Positions 17,396-25,966 of a DNA stretch of 64,000 nt are shown in pieces. Origin of the DNA: Streptomyces sp. SID14478. GTDB taxonomy: Bacteria > Actinomycetota > Actinomycetes > Streptomycetales > Streptomycetaceae. Positions within the stretch are counted from its first letter, which is position 1; every line of letters begins with the position of its first letter. Below the pieces are notes generated by a model. The model did no database searches. It saw nothing but the letters and a program-made list of their open reading frames with translations, and had not been told where the DNA came from. Made by a program: the position numbers and the translations under genes. The stretch is from the NCBI RefSeq assembly GCF_010548525.1, contig NZ_JAAGMG010000142.1, positions 17,306 to 81,305 on the forward strand. Reading direction: 5' to 3'.

Positions 17396-17769
17396 CCTGG
17401 TGGTGTACCCCAGAACGTCCATATCGCACCAAGGTCATCGGCAGGGGAGGCTGCATGCCATGCCGTATCCCTCGTACCGGACTGACCCGTCGGGACGTAC
17501 GCGCGAGGCCACCGCGAGTTGGCGTCGCTTACCCTCGCCTCTCCCCCGCACCAGCCTCGGCTGCATCCGCAAGGTCAGTTCGCACGGCCCCATTACGGCT
17601 TCTCCACCCCTCTTTGCGCGGTCTGCCTCCTGTCCATTCGGTTCACTCTTCCGCGTGGGGCCTCGACTTGAGGTGATCCCAGGGGGTAGCCGTGGCGCGA
17701 GGTCCCAGGGCGGTCGAGACACTGCGCGAAGGGCGCGGCTGCTGACCGCGAGGGAGTCAGGAGACAACC
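17396..17769. other. Upstream region of the carboxylesterase, no gene seen
   Basis: This is about 370 bp between divergent genes. Open frames lack ribosome binding sites and coding bias. No clear operator palindrome was found. Confidence 0.4.
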
Positions 17770-19395
17770 GTGGTGCTCAGGAGTCGCCGGTGCAGGAGGC
17801 CAGCCGTCGCGATCTCGCTCGCCCTTCTCGTGCTGAGCGGGTGCAGCGGCGGAGAAGACGGGGACGGCGAGTCGGCGGCCCCCCAAGCGCCCACCGTGGT
17901 GAAGACGAGTACCGGCACCTTCCGAGGCCTCCACGACGACGGCGTCCGGACCTTCCAGGGCATCCGGTACGCGCAGGCGCCCACCGGGGTGCGCCGATGG
18001 GCGCTGCCTCGCACCGCCACGGCTCCCAAGGGCGTGCAGCAGGCAACGCGCCCGGGTCCGCGTTGCGCTCAGGCTGCCGCGACGCCCGGCGCGTCGCCGG
18101 CCCTGTCCGAGGATTGTCTGAACCTCAACGTCACCGTGCCCGGCCAGGTGCGCAAGGGGGAGAAGCTCCCGGTCATGGTGTGGTGGCACGGCGGCGGCTA
18201 CACCAGCGGGGCAGGCTCCGACTATGGTGCCCGGCGGCTGGCGGACAGCCACCACGTGATGGTGGTGACCGCGAACTACCGGTTGGGGGTCTTCGGCTAC
18301 CTCGGTCTTCCCGGTCTCGACGGTTCCGGCAACTTCGGCTTCGCCGACCAGTTGGAGAGCCTGCACTGGACGAAGACGAACGCCGAGCACTTCGGGGGCG
18401 ATCCCGGCAACATCACCGTATTCGGCCAGTCGGCCGGCGCGATGTCCACGTGTGCCATGCTCACCTCTCCCGCGGCACGTGGCCTTGTCGACAAGGCGAT
18501 CGTCATGTCCGGCTCGTGTGCCCTCAGCTGGCCCACCGGGACACTTTTCCCCGGGGCGCCCGCGCAGACGCCGTACTCCACGCTCGCCGCAGACCAGGCC
18601 GCAGGAGTCGCGGCGGCCAAGAAGCTCGGCTGTCACGGCGAGCGCACCACCGCCTGCATGCGCCGCCTGAGCGTCAAGAAGCTCGTCCCCCTGAACCAGG
18701 AGTTCGCCGACCACCTCGCGTACAACACGCCGCTGCTTCCCAAGAACCCTGCGAAGGCCCTGAGCGAGGGGGACTTCACCAAAGTCCCGCTGATCTCGGG
18801 CGGCACACGTGACGAGGCCCGCTCCTTCGTCGGCGGGGCGCTGAAGGCAGACCCCGACTCCGTGACGGCAAAGACGTACCCGCAACTCCTGCGGTCGGCG
18901 TTCGGCTCCCACGCCCAGGCGGTCAGCCAGGAGTACCCGCTGTCGAAGTTCGATGGGAACGCGGGGCTCGCATGGTCGACGGTCGCAACCGACTCGGCCT
19001 GGGCCTGCCCGACCCTGCGGGGCAATCAGGAACTCGCGCGGCGCACGAAGGTGTTCGCGTACGAGTTCGCCGACCCAGACGCCCCGGACGTGAACGGTAT
19101 CGGCAAGACGGGACTGCCGCAGGCCGCCGCGCATGCGACAGATATGCCTTACCTCTTCGACCTGGGTGGCAAGAACCTCTTGCACGCGGCGCCCCAGAAG
19201 CAGCTGTCCGCGCAGATCATCGCCTCCTGGACGTCCTTCGCCCGCTCCGGAGAGCCCACCGCGCCGGACACTGACTGGAGTGCCCAGCTCGCCTCGCAGG
19301 GCAAGGCCCTGTCCCTCGCGCCCGGCCACGTACGCCCGGTGGATACCGGGAAGGAGCACCACTGCGCGCTGTGGAACAAGGTGACGCCCTCCTGA
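17770..19395 (+). CDS. Type-B carboxylesterase/lipase family lipoprotein
   Basis: The 541-residue product starts at GTG 17770. A lipobox LSGC (Cys at about residue 25) indicates a membrane-anchored, outward-facing enzyme. The carboxylesterase family order is complete. The first block is FQGIRYAQAPTG and the second is SEDCLNLNV. The oxyanion hole is VWWHGGGY. The nucleophile elbow is FGQSAGAMS with Ser at about residue 221. An acidic residue lies in GGTRDEARSF, and the catalytic His is probably in AAHATDMPYLF. The length fits type-B esterases. It probably hydrolyses small esters outside the cell; the substrate is unknown. It stands alone, so regulation is not apparent. Confidence 0.9.
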   Translation: MVLRSRRCRRPAVAISLALLVLSGCSGGEDGDGESAAPQAPTVVKTSTGTFRGLHDDGVRTFQGIRYAQAPTGVRRWALPRTATAPKGVQQATRPGPRCAQAAATPGASPALSEDCLNLNVTVPGQVRKGEKLPVMVWWHGGGYTSGAGSDYGARRLADSHHVMVVTANYRLGVFGYLGLPGLDGSGNFGFADQLESLHWTKTNAEHFGGDPGNITVFGQSAGAMSTCAMLTSPAARGLVDKAIVMSGSCALSWPTGTLFPGAPAQTPYSTLAADQAAGVAAAKKLGCHGERTTACMRRLSVKKLVPLNQEFADHLAYNTPLLPKNPAKALSEGDFTKVPLISGGTRDEARSFVGGALKADPDSVTAKTYPQLLRSAFGSHAQAVSQEYPLSKFDGNAGLAWSTVATDSAWACPTLRGNQELARRTKVFAYEFADPDAPDVNGIGKTGLPQAAAHATDMPYLFDLGGKNLLHAAPQKQLSAQIIASWTSFARSGEPTAPDTDWSAQLASQGKALSLAPGHVRPVDTGKEHHCALWNKVTPS

Positions 19396-19546
19396 CCACC
19401 GCACGTTGAACGAACGCCTCGAAGCACCGCCCTCGTCCATAACGTTCGCCGCGCGCACCGCCGGGCCAGACCGCATGCGCAGATCACCCGGACAGGCGGC
19501 TTGAGTAGGCCAATAACTGTCCTACATGCGCTCTAATCTGCGGTTC

Positions 19547-20128
19547 ATGCAGAAGCACACGGACGGTGTCGAGATCCTTGTCCCCGCGAGTCCGGCCGAA
19601 CTGGAGGCGTGGCTCGACGAGCATCACACGGCGCGGACCGCGCTGTGGGTGAAGATCGCCAAGAAGCACACCGGCATCCCGTCGCTCACCTGGGACGAGA
19701 TGGTGGACACGGTGCTGTGCTTCGGCTGGATCGACGGTCTGCGGCGCGGCTTCGACGACACGTACTTCCTCCAGCGCACCACACCGCGGCGCGCCCGCTC
19801 GCCCTGGTCGCAGGTGAACGTCGACAAGGCCGAGGCGCTGATCGCCGCAGGCCGGATGCGTCCCCGCGGCCTCGCCGAGGTCGAGGCAGCGCGGGCGGAC
19901 GGCCGCTGGGAGACGGCGTACGCCTCACAGAAGAACGCCACCGCACCGCCGGATCTCGTCGAGGCACTCGACGCGGCCCCGGTGGCGCGGGCGTTCTACG
20001 AGACGCTCGGCAAGTCAGACCAGTTCGCCCTGTACTACCGCCTGGTCACCGCCCGCACCGAGAAGACGCGCCAGGCCCGCCTGGAGCGGATGGTAGCGGC
20101 GATGGCGAGGTCCGAACGGCCAACCTGA
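19547..20128 (+). CDS. YdeI/OmdA family protein
   Basis: The ATG at 19547 gives 193 residues. The protein begins with SPAELEAWLDEHHTARTALWVKI and continues with LTWDEMVDTVLCFGWIDGLRRGFDDTYFLQRTTPRR, the hallmark of the YdeI/OmdA family. The C-terminal part (FYETLGKSDQFALYYRLVTARTEKTRQARLERMV) is the family's helical end with Lys/Arg-rich motifs. Members have been linked to antimicrobial-peptide or bacteriocin tolerance in other bacteria, but no biochemical activity is known. It is cytosolic and stands alone. Confidence 0.85.
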   Translation: MQKHTDGVEILVPASPAELEAWLDEHHTARTALWVKIAKKHTGIPSLTWDEMVDTVLCFGWIDGLRRGFDDTYFLQRTTPRRARSPWSQVNVDKAEALIAAGRMRPRGLAEVEAARADGRWETAYASQKNATAPPDLVEALDAAPVARAFYETLGKSDQFALYYRLVTARTEKTRQARLERMVAAMARSERPT

Positions 20129-20214
20129 TCGGCCGCTTGGCCAATGCGCAGAACAACGCAGAACAAAAGGAACTCACTGCAAGAGCCCGGTGTGCTCAGC
20201 CCTGCCCGGCAGGT

Positions 20215-20736
20215 TCAGGCAGCTTCCTCACCTGTTCCGCGGGGCAGCGCTGCAGCGACGCTCAACGCCGCCAGGAGCGGCAGTGCCACCGCGGCCAGGA
20301 ACAGCAGTCGGGCCCTCAGCTGATCGGCCAGTGCCCCTCCCAGCAGGATGCCCAACGATCCGCCGCCCGCGCTGAGCGAGGCGAACCACGCAAACGCCTT
20401 CGTGCGCAATTCCTGTGGCACACCCTCCGCGAGGGTCGTACTGGCCAAGGTGGCAACGGGTGAGGTCGCCAGGCCGGCGACATACCTCAGAGCCAATAGC
20501 ATGCCGCTCACCGTCGGCGCGGAAAGCAAGGCGAACCCAGCCGCAGCACAGACCGAGATGATCACGTACTGCGAGCGGACTCCTCCTCTCCAGGAGCGAG
20601 CAGCAAAGACGAGCCCGCCCGTGACAGACCCCGCTGCCCACAGCGCGAGACAGCGACCCGCAAGGGCGGGGGTCCCGAGCTCAACAGCCCGTGCTGAAAC
20701 GCCCACCTCCACCGGTTCGGGTTTCCGCTTGCGCAA
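20215..20736 (-). pseudogene. C-terminal fragment of an MFS transporter
   Basis: The open frame encodes about 173 residues that correspond to only the last four or five helices of an MFS permease. FASLSAGGGSLGILLGGALADQLRARLL is the kind of helix 10-11 loop seen in DHA1/SpoVB-like exporters. A full MFS protein has about 400 residues, and nothing resembling helices 1-6 lies upstream (20737-21148). The fragment starts without a convincing ribosome binding site. It is therefore a 5'-truncated remnant and is unlikely to transport anything. Confidence 0.65.
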
Positions 20737-21148
20737 CGAAGAGCAACCTCGTTCCGTTCGGAGCCGGTACAGGCCAGCATCGTCAGGACACGCAACGCTG
20801 GGCCGTCAGCCGAAGTCTGCCGCCTGCACTCGCGCGGGGGGTCCAAGTTTCCCAGGATGCTGGAGATGTGAGCAATTTCGACCGGCGAACTCCACGGTCG
20901 CCACCCAGCCCACAGTGATCGGTGTGCAGGAGCAGTCGGCACAGCTGCCTGATCATTTCGCACAGGCCCCTCGCGCCCGCACGCCCCCAAGTCTCCTTCT
21001 GACACGATCAGTTCGGTCGGGAAACCCGTGCACACGAGGTCGGCGCTCGCCCGGGCGGCCAGATGGAATTTGTCGTAACGATGGTGGGGAACGGGGCGCC
21101 CGGATACTTTGTGCAGGACGCGCCTGCTTCTCATCTGGAGATGCCACT
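20737..21148. other. Gap between the MFS remnant and the methyltransferase
   Basis: No gene, repeat or recognisable MFS N-terminus is present. The right end carries GGAG at 21137-21140, which serves the methyltransferase GTG start. Confidence 0.45.
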
Positions 21149-21973
21149 GTGACCGCTGCTCCCCCGCCGGCGGCGGGTAACCGCCCGGATCCCGTCATCG
21201 ACGTCACCGTTCCGCACTCACCGCGGATCTGGAACTACTGGCTCGGCGGCAAGGACAATTACGAAGTCGACCGTGCGGTCGGGGATCAGTTCGTCGAGAT
21301 CTATCCCGACATCGTGCCCATCGCTCGCCATTCCCGGGGATTCCTCAGCCGGGCGGTGACGCACTTGGCGGGAGAGATGGGGATCCGCCAGTTCCTCGAC
21401 ATCGGGACCGGGCTGCCCACGCTCGACAACACGCACGAGGTCGCCCAGCGCACGGCCCCCGACGCGCACATCGTGTACGTCGACAACGATCCGATGGTGC
21501 TGACTCATGCCCGCGCCCTACTGACGTCCAGTCCGCAGGGGGCCACCCACTACATCGACTCCGATCTGCGCGACCCGCAGCGGATCGTCGAACGGGCGAG
21601 CGAGCTCCTCGACTTCGAGCGTCCCATCGCCGTGATCCTGCTCAACATCCTCGGGCACGTGGAGGACACCGACGAGGCAGTGTCCATCGTCCGGAGTCTG
21701 GTGGATGCGCTCCCCACGGGGAGTTACCTGGTCACGGCCGACGGGACGAACGTGATCACGGGGGCCGCCTTCGAGAGGGCCATCTCCATCTGGAACGAGG
21801 TCGGCCGTCCGACCTACCACTTGCGCAGCCCCGAGCAGATCGCCCATTTCCACGAGGGCCTCGAACTGCTCGAACCGGGCGTGGTGTCGTGCTCGCGCTG
21901 GCGTCCGCAGAAGAACCCGTTCGGCGAGCCCGCACTGGTGGACGAGTTCTGCGCGGTCGGACGCAAGTCCTGA
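21149..21973 (+). CDS. SAM-dependent methyltransferase, Methyltransf_19 (DUF574)
   Basis: GTG at 21149 lies 8 nt after GGAG and gives 274 residues. The typical N-terminus SPRIWNYWLGGKDNYEVDRA is followed by motif I, FLDIGTGLPT. The acidic loop is IVYVDNDPMVLTHARALL and a DLR(D/E)P step follows. This combination defines the DUF574/Methyltransf_19 family, which is abundant in Streptomyces with dozens of copies per genome. Many members sit beside WhiJ-type regulators and ATPases, as here (21996-23968). The substrate is unknown. The open frame continues far upstream without coding character. Confidence 0.9.
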   Translation: MTAAPPPAAGNRPDPVIDVTVPHSPRIWNYWLGGKDNYEVDRAVGDQFVEIYPDIVPIARHSRGFLSRAVTHLAGEMGIRQFLDIGTGLPTLDNTHEVAQRTAPDAHIVYVDNDPMVLTHARALLTSSPQGATHYIDSDLRDPQRIVERASELLDFERPIAVILLNILGHVEDTDEAVSIVRSLVDALPTGSYLVTADGTNVITGAAFERAISIWNEVGRPTYHLRSPEQIAHFHEGLELLEPGVVSCSRWRPQKNPFGEPALVDEFCAVGRKS

Positions 21974-21995
21974 AGTCCTTGCCCGCTCGCGGCCG

Positions 21996-22913
21996 TCAGA
22001 GCGCGGAGAGCAGCCGTTCCAGGAAGCGGACGCTGCTCTCCGCGGTCTCGGCCGCCGCACTGACGCGGTCCATGACGAGCAGGTAGTTCTCCACGTCCGC
22101 GCGCTTGTCCAGATACAGGGCGCTGGTGAGCTGTTCCAGGTACACGATGTCGGGCAGGTCCGGCTCGTCGAAACGCAGGATCGTCACCGGGCCACCGACC
22201 GCCGTGGACGCGCCCGTGTCGAACGGGGCGACCTGCAACGTGACGTTGGGCCGTGCGGACATCTCGATGAGGTGCCGGATCTGGTTCCGCATCACCTCCG
22301 CGTCGCCCATCGGCCGGCGCAGCGCCGACTCGTCCACCACGAACCAGAGCTTCGGCGCACCAGGTCTGTCTATCAACTGCTGACGCTGGAGCCGCAGTTC
22401 GACCTTGCGGGTGATGTCACGCGTCACGCCCCGGGCCTCACCGAGACTCGTCACCGCCGTCGCGTACTCGGGCGTCTGCAACAGGCCGGGCACGAACTGC
22501 ACCTGGTAGCTGCGGATGACGGAGGCCGCCTCCTCCAGGCCCAGGACGGTCTCCAGCCAGCTGGGCATCACATCGCTGTACTGCTGCCACCATCCCGGCG
22601 TGCCGGCGCGCCGGGCCAACTCAAGGTAACCCTCGCGCTCTTCGGCGTCGACGACGCCGTAAAGGGTGAGCAAGTCCGCGACGTCGCGCTGCTTCTGCGC
22701 CACCCGGCCGAGTTCCATCCGGCTGATCTTCGCGTGTGATCCGCGGATCGCATCACCGGCGGCTTCCCGGGTGACGCCCCTACCCTCGCGCAGACGACGT
22801 AGCTGGGTACCCAGCACGATGCGCAGCACGGTCGGCCCACCTCGTCGCTGCGCCAACGACTGTCCGACCGAGGGAACTTCTTGTGCCCGAGCGGATGTCG
22901 CACGGTCCGGCAC
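21996..22913 (-). CDS. XRE-family regulator with DUF5753 (WhiJ-like)
   Basis: The GTG at 22911-22913 gives 305 residues. An N-terminal helix-turn-helix (about residues 32-85: LGTQLRRLREGRGVTREAAG, then SHAKISRMELGR) is followed by the DUF5753 domain, with WWQQYSDVMPSWLETVLGLE and IRSYQVQFVPGLLQTPEYA. This is the WhiJ/AbaA-OrfA regulator type. In Streptomyces it works with a small DUF397 protein and controls development or antibiotic genes. The DUF397 gene lies 35 bp upstream on the same strand, and the HATPase gene is divergent. The shared, repeat-rich promoter at 23306-23368 is its likely target. Confidence 0.9.
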   Translation of the reverse strand: MPDRATSARAQEVPSVGQSLAQRRGGPTVLRIVLGTQLRRLREGRGVTREAAGDAIRGSHAKISRMELGRVAQKQRDVADLLTLYGVVDAEEREGYLELARRAGTPGWWQQYSDVMPSWLETVLGLEEAASVIRSYQVQFVPGLLQTPEYATAVTSLGEARGVTRDITRKVELRLQRQQLIDRPGAPKLWFVVDESALRRPMGDAEVMRNQIRHLIEMSARPNVTLQVAPFDTGASTAVGGPVTILRFDEPDLPDIVYLEQLTSALYLDKRADVENYLLVMDRVSAAAETAESSVRFLERLLSAL

Positions 22914-22948
22914 CGCAATCGCCCCCCGTCATAGGTCGGCTCAGTCTG

Positions 22949-23248
22949 TCATCGGGGCGGTCTGGCTGTACAGGCATCGAGCGAGTCCCTGGGGGCCGAC
23001 AGGTCGTCGAACTCCCCGCCCTTGACGCCCGCGATGAAGGCCGCGATTTCGGCTCGGGTGTAGACGAGCGCAGGTCCGGAGGGGAAGCGGGAGTTTCGCA
23101 CGGCGACCTGTCCGTCCGGTAGTTCGGCGAGCTCGACGCATTCGCCGTTGGGGTTGCTGCATACGCTCTTGCGCCAGCTGACTCCGGGAATGTTCACGGC
23201 AGGAGTGCCGTTGTCATATTCCTCACCAAAGTCATGCCGAGAGTGCAT
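22949..23248 (-). CDS. DUF397 protein (WhiJ-partner type)
   Basis: The ATG at 23246-23248 gives 99 residues. The DUF397 core is present: WRKSVCSNPNGECVELAEL, VAVRNSRFPSGPALVYT and EIAAFIAGVKGGEFDDL. The C-terminus is about 15 residues longer than usual. DUF397 proteins are thought to bind or antagonise their WhiJ-like neighbour, as shown for some coelicolor pairs. It is co-transcribed with the XRE gene (35-bp gap). The frame is open a further 138 bp upstream across the promoter repeats, giving a Cys/Arg-rich translation that looks non-coding, so this ATG is preferred. Confidence 0.85.
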   Translation of the reverse strand: MHSRHDFGEEYDNGTPAVNIPGVSWRKSVCSNPNGECVELAELPDGQVAVRNSRFPSGPALVYTRAEIAAFIAGVKGGEFDDLSAPRDSLDACTARPPR

Positions 23249-23305
23249 TCGAATTCCCCTGACCTCGTCCCGAGCCCACCCACGGAGGAGAGCGGCGTCA
23301 CGGGT

Positions 23306-23368
23306 GCAAGTACATCTGCACGTGCATCCGTGCTTACGATTGTACTTGCGGATGCGCTTGCAGATGTA
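23306..23368. promoter_or_regulatory. Repeat-dense promoter region between DUF397 and HATPase genes
   Basis: Arms 23311-23329 and 23350-23368 are reverse complements at 17 of 19 positions. GCAAGTACA (23306-23314) pairs with TGTACTTGC (23341-23349), and TGCACGTGCA (23317-23326) is a perfect palindrome. On the minus strand the blocks TCTGCAAGCGCA, TCCGCAAGTACA and ATCGTAAGCACG recur with a 12-bp period. The region lies between divergent starts and looks like a multi-site operator for the WhiJ-like protein. Confidence 0.6.
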
Positions 23369-23431
23369 AGGCCGCGCCTTCACCATGGCAATGTGAACCC
23401 GCCAAATCCCCGTCTTGGCACGGGAGTTCAG

Positions 23432-23968
23432 ATGACGGATGCCGCACCCTGGACCGGTGGACTGTTCCTGGGCGACGACGTACTGGCCTACTCCGCCTGC
23501 TGCTTGCTGGTGGACGGCCCCCTATGCAAGGAGACCGCCTGGGACTTCGTCACATCGACACTGAGCTCCTGGCACCTGCCCGAGCTGATCCCGCGCGTCC
23601 GCACGGCCGTCGACGAGCTCGTCGGGAACGCACTGGTCCACGGCAAGCAGCAGTTGTGCCAACAGCCCTTTCCGCACGCCGGGATGGTGAACGTGCTGCG
23701 CGACGGACCCGACGTGGCCTGCGCGGTATTCGATCCGGGCACGGCGACCCCACGTCGGCACCACGGAACCGCCGGACTGGGAATCGTCGAGACCGTCAGC
23801 GACGCCTGGGGCTGGACGGAGCCGGGCCCGCACGGCAAAGCGGTCTGGAGCTACTTCTCGAGCTCCGGCTCCCCCGTGCTGAACGGTCTCATCGTCGAAC
23901 GCCTGTCAACGCTCGTGGAGGTCTTCACCGGAAGCGACGACCTGCGGATGATAACGGCCGGTCCGTAA
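23432..23968 (+). CDS. ATP-binding protein, anti-sigma/HATPase_c_2 family
   Basis: The ATG at 23432 follows GGGAG and gives 178 residues. The GHKL fold is shown by the N-box RVRTAVDELVGNALVHG and by the glycine box HHGTAGLGIVETVSDAW. Such RsbW/SpoIIAB-like single-domain proteins are abundant in Streptomyces. Some act as anti-sigma kinases, and many accompany WhiJ/DUF397 pairs, as here. It is divergent from them over the repeat-rich promoter. The C-terminal extension after WSYFSSS is unusual in length (about 35 residues, LNGLIVERLSTLVEVFTG). Whether it phosphorylates any STAS protein in this window is unknown. Confidence 0.85.
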   Translation: MTDAAPWTGGLFLGDDVLAYSACCLLVDGPLCKETAWDFVTSTLSSWHLPELIPRVRTAVDELVGNALVHGKQQLCQQPFPHAGMVNVLRDGPDVACAVFDPGTATPRRHHGTAGLGIVETVSDAWGWTEPGPHGKAVWSYFSSSGSPVLNGLIVERLSTLVEVFTGSDDLRMITAGP

Positions 23969-23980
23969 GGGCGCGCCGCC

Positions 23981-24214
23981 GTGGCGCGAGCCCACGCCGA
24001 CCCGTACCTCACCCACCCTCGCGGACAGCTGATCCAGCCCTGCCCCGAGTTCGAAGACGGCCCGGCAGTCGGCCATCCCGGGCTCGTCCTGCGCGCCGTA
24101 CAAGACTCCGTCCCCGACTCGCCCGCCATGGCCGAAGAGAAGGAGCGTGCCGTCGCCCTCGGCAGCGACATGGCCTCGTACGCTGCCCCGGTCACCCGCG
24201 TGAAGTGCAGCTGA
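23981..24214 (+). CDS. Hypothetical small protein, 77 aa
   Basis: The GTG at 23981 is 13 bp after the HATPase stop. The frame has very strong third-position G/C, typical of real genes. The product is soluble and Pro-rich (PRGQLIQPCPEFEDG; DSVPDSPAMAEEKERAVAL) and ends in VKCS. It is not a family I recognise. Position and spacing suggest co-transcription and possible coupling with the ATPase. Confidence 0.45.
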   Translation: MARAHADPYLTHPRGQLIQPCPEFEDGPAVGHPGLVLRAVQDSVPDSPAMAEEKERAVALGSDMASYAAPVTRVKCS

Positions 24215-24631
24215 AAGCTGCCGCCCTGGTCGCGTCATCGCCTTCGAGGATGAAGCCCTCACCGGCCATCCCCGCTCTCCGGCGGCGTGGCTGATTCGCA
24301 GTTCTTCTCGGACGTCTCGGTAGCGGACGCTCGAATCTCACTCCACCGTGAAGATCATGAATCCGGGCGCCCTGGCCGACCAGCACGACGCGACCGGCAT
24401 AGACCAGCTTGCACCGGTTCACGGCCGGCGGTAAGCGAGGGACAGTCATCCGGGCCGTGCGCGGGGGCAGCACTGTCCACATCACTGCCGCGCGCCACAA
24501 CTGCCAGGTGTGACACATGTACGAGACTGGCCGACCGGCAATCAGACCGCGCCGGAAACGGGCCCCTCCCGGAAGGGTGGCCCGTCGCAGTCTCTCCCGC
24601 ATGAAGATCACGCCTGATCCCAAGGACGGAA
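24215..24631. other. Gap of about 420 bp, nothing identified
   Basis: Overlapping open frames on both strands give basic, low-complexity translations without ribosome binding sites. No repeats were found. The GOLPH3 leader lies at its right end. Confidence 0.4.
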
Positions 24632-25294
24632 ATGCACCTGTCGCTGCCACAGCGCATGTACCTGCTCTCCTACACCGTGGACAAGGAGAAGTTCGAGGCG
24701 GTCAATCTTCAGGGGCGCGGGCAACTGCTGCGCGCAGCAGCCCTGGCTGAGCTCACCTTCGCAGGGCTGCTCACCACTCAGCAGCAGAAGGTCGTCCAGT
24801 GCGTCGGCGAACCTCCCCTCGATCCGTTCCTGGTTGATGTGTGGCGTGACATTCCCGCACCTGCGGACAAGCCCAAGAATTGGCTGCAATTCGTGCACAA
24901 CAAAGCCACCACGTCGGAGGAGCCGGTTCGTGACCAACTCATCGCGGCCGGACTCATCGCGCCCGCAGCAAAACGCAGCTTGCTCTCTCCGCTCGCGTCC
25001 CACCAAGTGACCGTCAATGACCCGCAGCAAGTTCTCGAGCTCCAAGAGACGGCCCGTCGCAGCGTCCTGGGCGGCACTGACCCGGCAACCGTCCCAGTGG
25101 ACGAGCTGTCCATGGCGGTGCTGCCCGTCGAGTGCGAAATGGTCAGCGTCTTCAGGTGGAAGGAGACGCGCGAGCACAAGCACGCGTTCAAGGCGTACGC
25201 CGAACAGTTCGACACCCTCGCCCCAGGGCTTCGGAAGGCGTTGCGCGACTCGTTCCTTCTGGTCAGGGGCGTCGGTGGAGGCTGGGGACGCTGA
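24632..25294 (+). CDS. GOLPH3/VPS74 (GPP34) family protein
   Basis: The 220-residue product starts MHLSLPQRMYLLSYTVDK, the beginning of the GPP34 fold. It continues with RGQLLRAAALAELTFAGLL, a helix typical of the family, and a C-terminal segment with LLPVECEMVSVFRWKETRE. In eukaryotes GOLPH3 binds phosphatidylinositol-4-phosphate. The bacterial homologues, very common in Streptomyces, have no proven role but probably contact membranes. Start ATG 24632 follows AAGGACGG. It stands alone and no neighbour suggests a pathway. Confidence 0.85.
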   Translation: MHLSLPQRMYLLSYTVDKEKFEAVNLQGRGQLLRAAALAELTFAGLLTTQQQKVVQCVGEPPLDPFLVDVWRDIPAPADKPKNWLQFVHNKATTSEEPVRDQLIAAGLIAPAAKRSLLSPLASHQVTVNDPQQVLELQETARRSVLGGTDPATVPVDELSMAVLPVECEMVSVFRWKETREHKHAFKAYAEQFDTLAPGLRKALRDSFLLVRGVGGGWGR

Positions 25295-25458
25295 GAGGGC
25301 ACTGCCGCGCTCGCTGAGTCACGTGAGGACTTCGCCATTGAAAACCTCAGGACGTCACGGGGCATGACATGGTGACGAGTCGACCTTCCTGAGGGGCGGC
25401 CCGACGTACAGGGAGATCGTCGAGCAGCTCTGCAGGAGGGGCACTGCCAGACCGTCGT

Positions 25459-25516
25459 GGTGACTGAACGTCACCGAATGTGTACTTAAAATTCTTAGGT
25501 GTGGCGAAACGCCACA
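25459..25516. promoter_or_regulatory. Two short inverted repeats and an A/T-rich promoter region
   Basis: GGTGAC (25459-25464) and GTCACC (25470-25475) are separated by 5 bp. TGTGGCG and CGCCACA (25500-25516) flank AAA. Between them is an A/T-rich block (TACTTAAAATTCTTAGG, from about 25483) that could hold a -10 region. The sites precede the orphan gene at 25603 by about 90-140 bp. Confidence 0.45.
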
Positions 25517-25602
25517 GAAGTCAATCCGTATGCACGGGCTCGTAGAATCGCGCCAACGCACAGAGGGAATTCAACCGGCACAAGGCGTAGGAACCTGCCG
25601 AG

Positions 25603-25845
25603 GTGAATTCCCCGTGCGGCACTCGCTATTCGGACGTCGATCCCAACGGAGATGCCATTTTGCAACAGCTTAGCAACACCGGCCTGTCGACGGAGGGATT
25701 TGCGTCCCGGCAACTTCGTCACGCCCAGGACTGGTACTCCAAAAGCAGACGAACGCTGGTAGAGGAAGTTCTGCGTGGCGCAGCCTATAGCGTCGGCTCC
25801 GGCGTCGTGAGTGTCGTCATCGTCTGGATCCAGAGTCGTTTCTGA
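25603..25845 (+). CDS. Orphan small protein with C-terminal membrane anchor, 80 aa
   Basis: The GTG at 25603 opens an 80-residue frame. Its soluble N-terminal part includes AILQQLSNTGLSTEGFASRQ. A basic linker (WYSKSRRTLVEEVLRG) leads to a C-terminal hydrophobic helix (SVGSGVVSVVIVWIQ). Codon use is clearly poorer in third-position G/C than in neighbouring genes, which suggests recent acquisition or weak selection. The ribosome binding site touches the start, so initiation is uncertain. A short anchored protein like this could be an effector, a phage-derived protein or a chance frame. I recognise no family. Confidence 0.4.
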   Translation: MNSPCGTRYSDVDPNGDAILQQLSNTGLSTEGFASRQLRHAQDWYSKSRRTLVEEVLRGAAYSVGSGVVSVVIVWIQSRF

Positions 25846-25966
25846 CGGGGACGACGATGAGTAGGAGGACGAGGGTTCGCGAATCAGGGAATCAGCGCGC
25901 GCCGTTGTGGCCGGCTCGTGAGCACTCGGTGCGAGTCGGTAGTCGACGGTGGTGCTCAGATGGGCG

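Noticed and set aside
17593..19476. 627-codon minus-strand frame opposite the carboxylesterase
   Set aside because: Complement of a gene with a complete catalytic set; no ribosome binding site or domain in the antisense product.
22949..23386. Longer 145-codon form of the DUF397 gene
   Set aside because: The extra N-terminal codons cross the promoter repeats and give a Cys/Arg-rich stretch; the ATG at 23248 fits the family length.
23432..23968. HATPase as the missing anti-sigma kinase of the local sigma factors
   Set aside because: It belongs to a WhiJ-type set 11 kb away; nothing in the sequence links it to the STAS or sigma genes.
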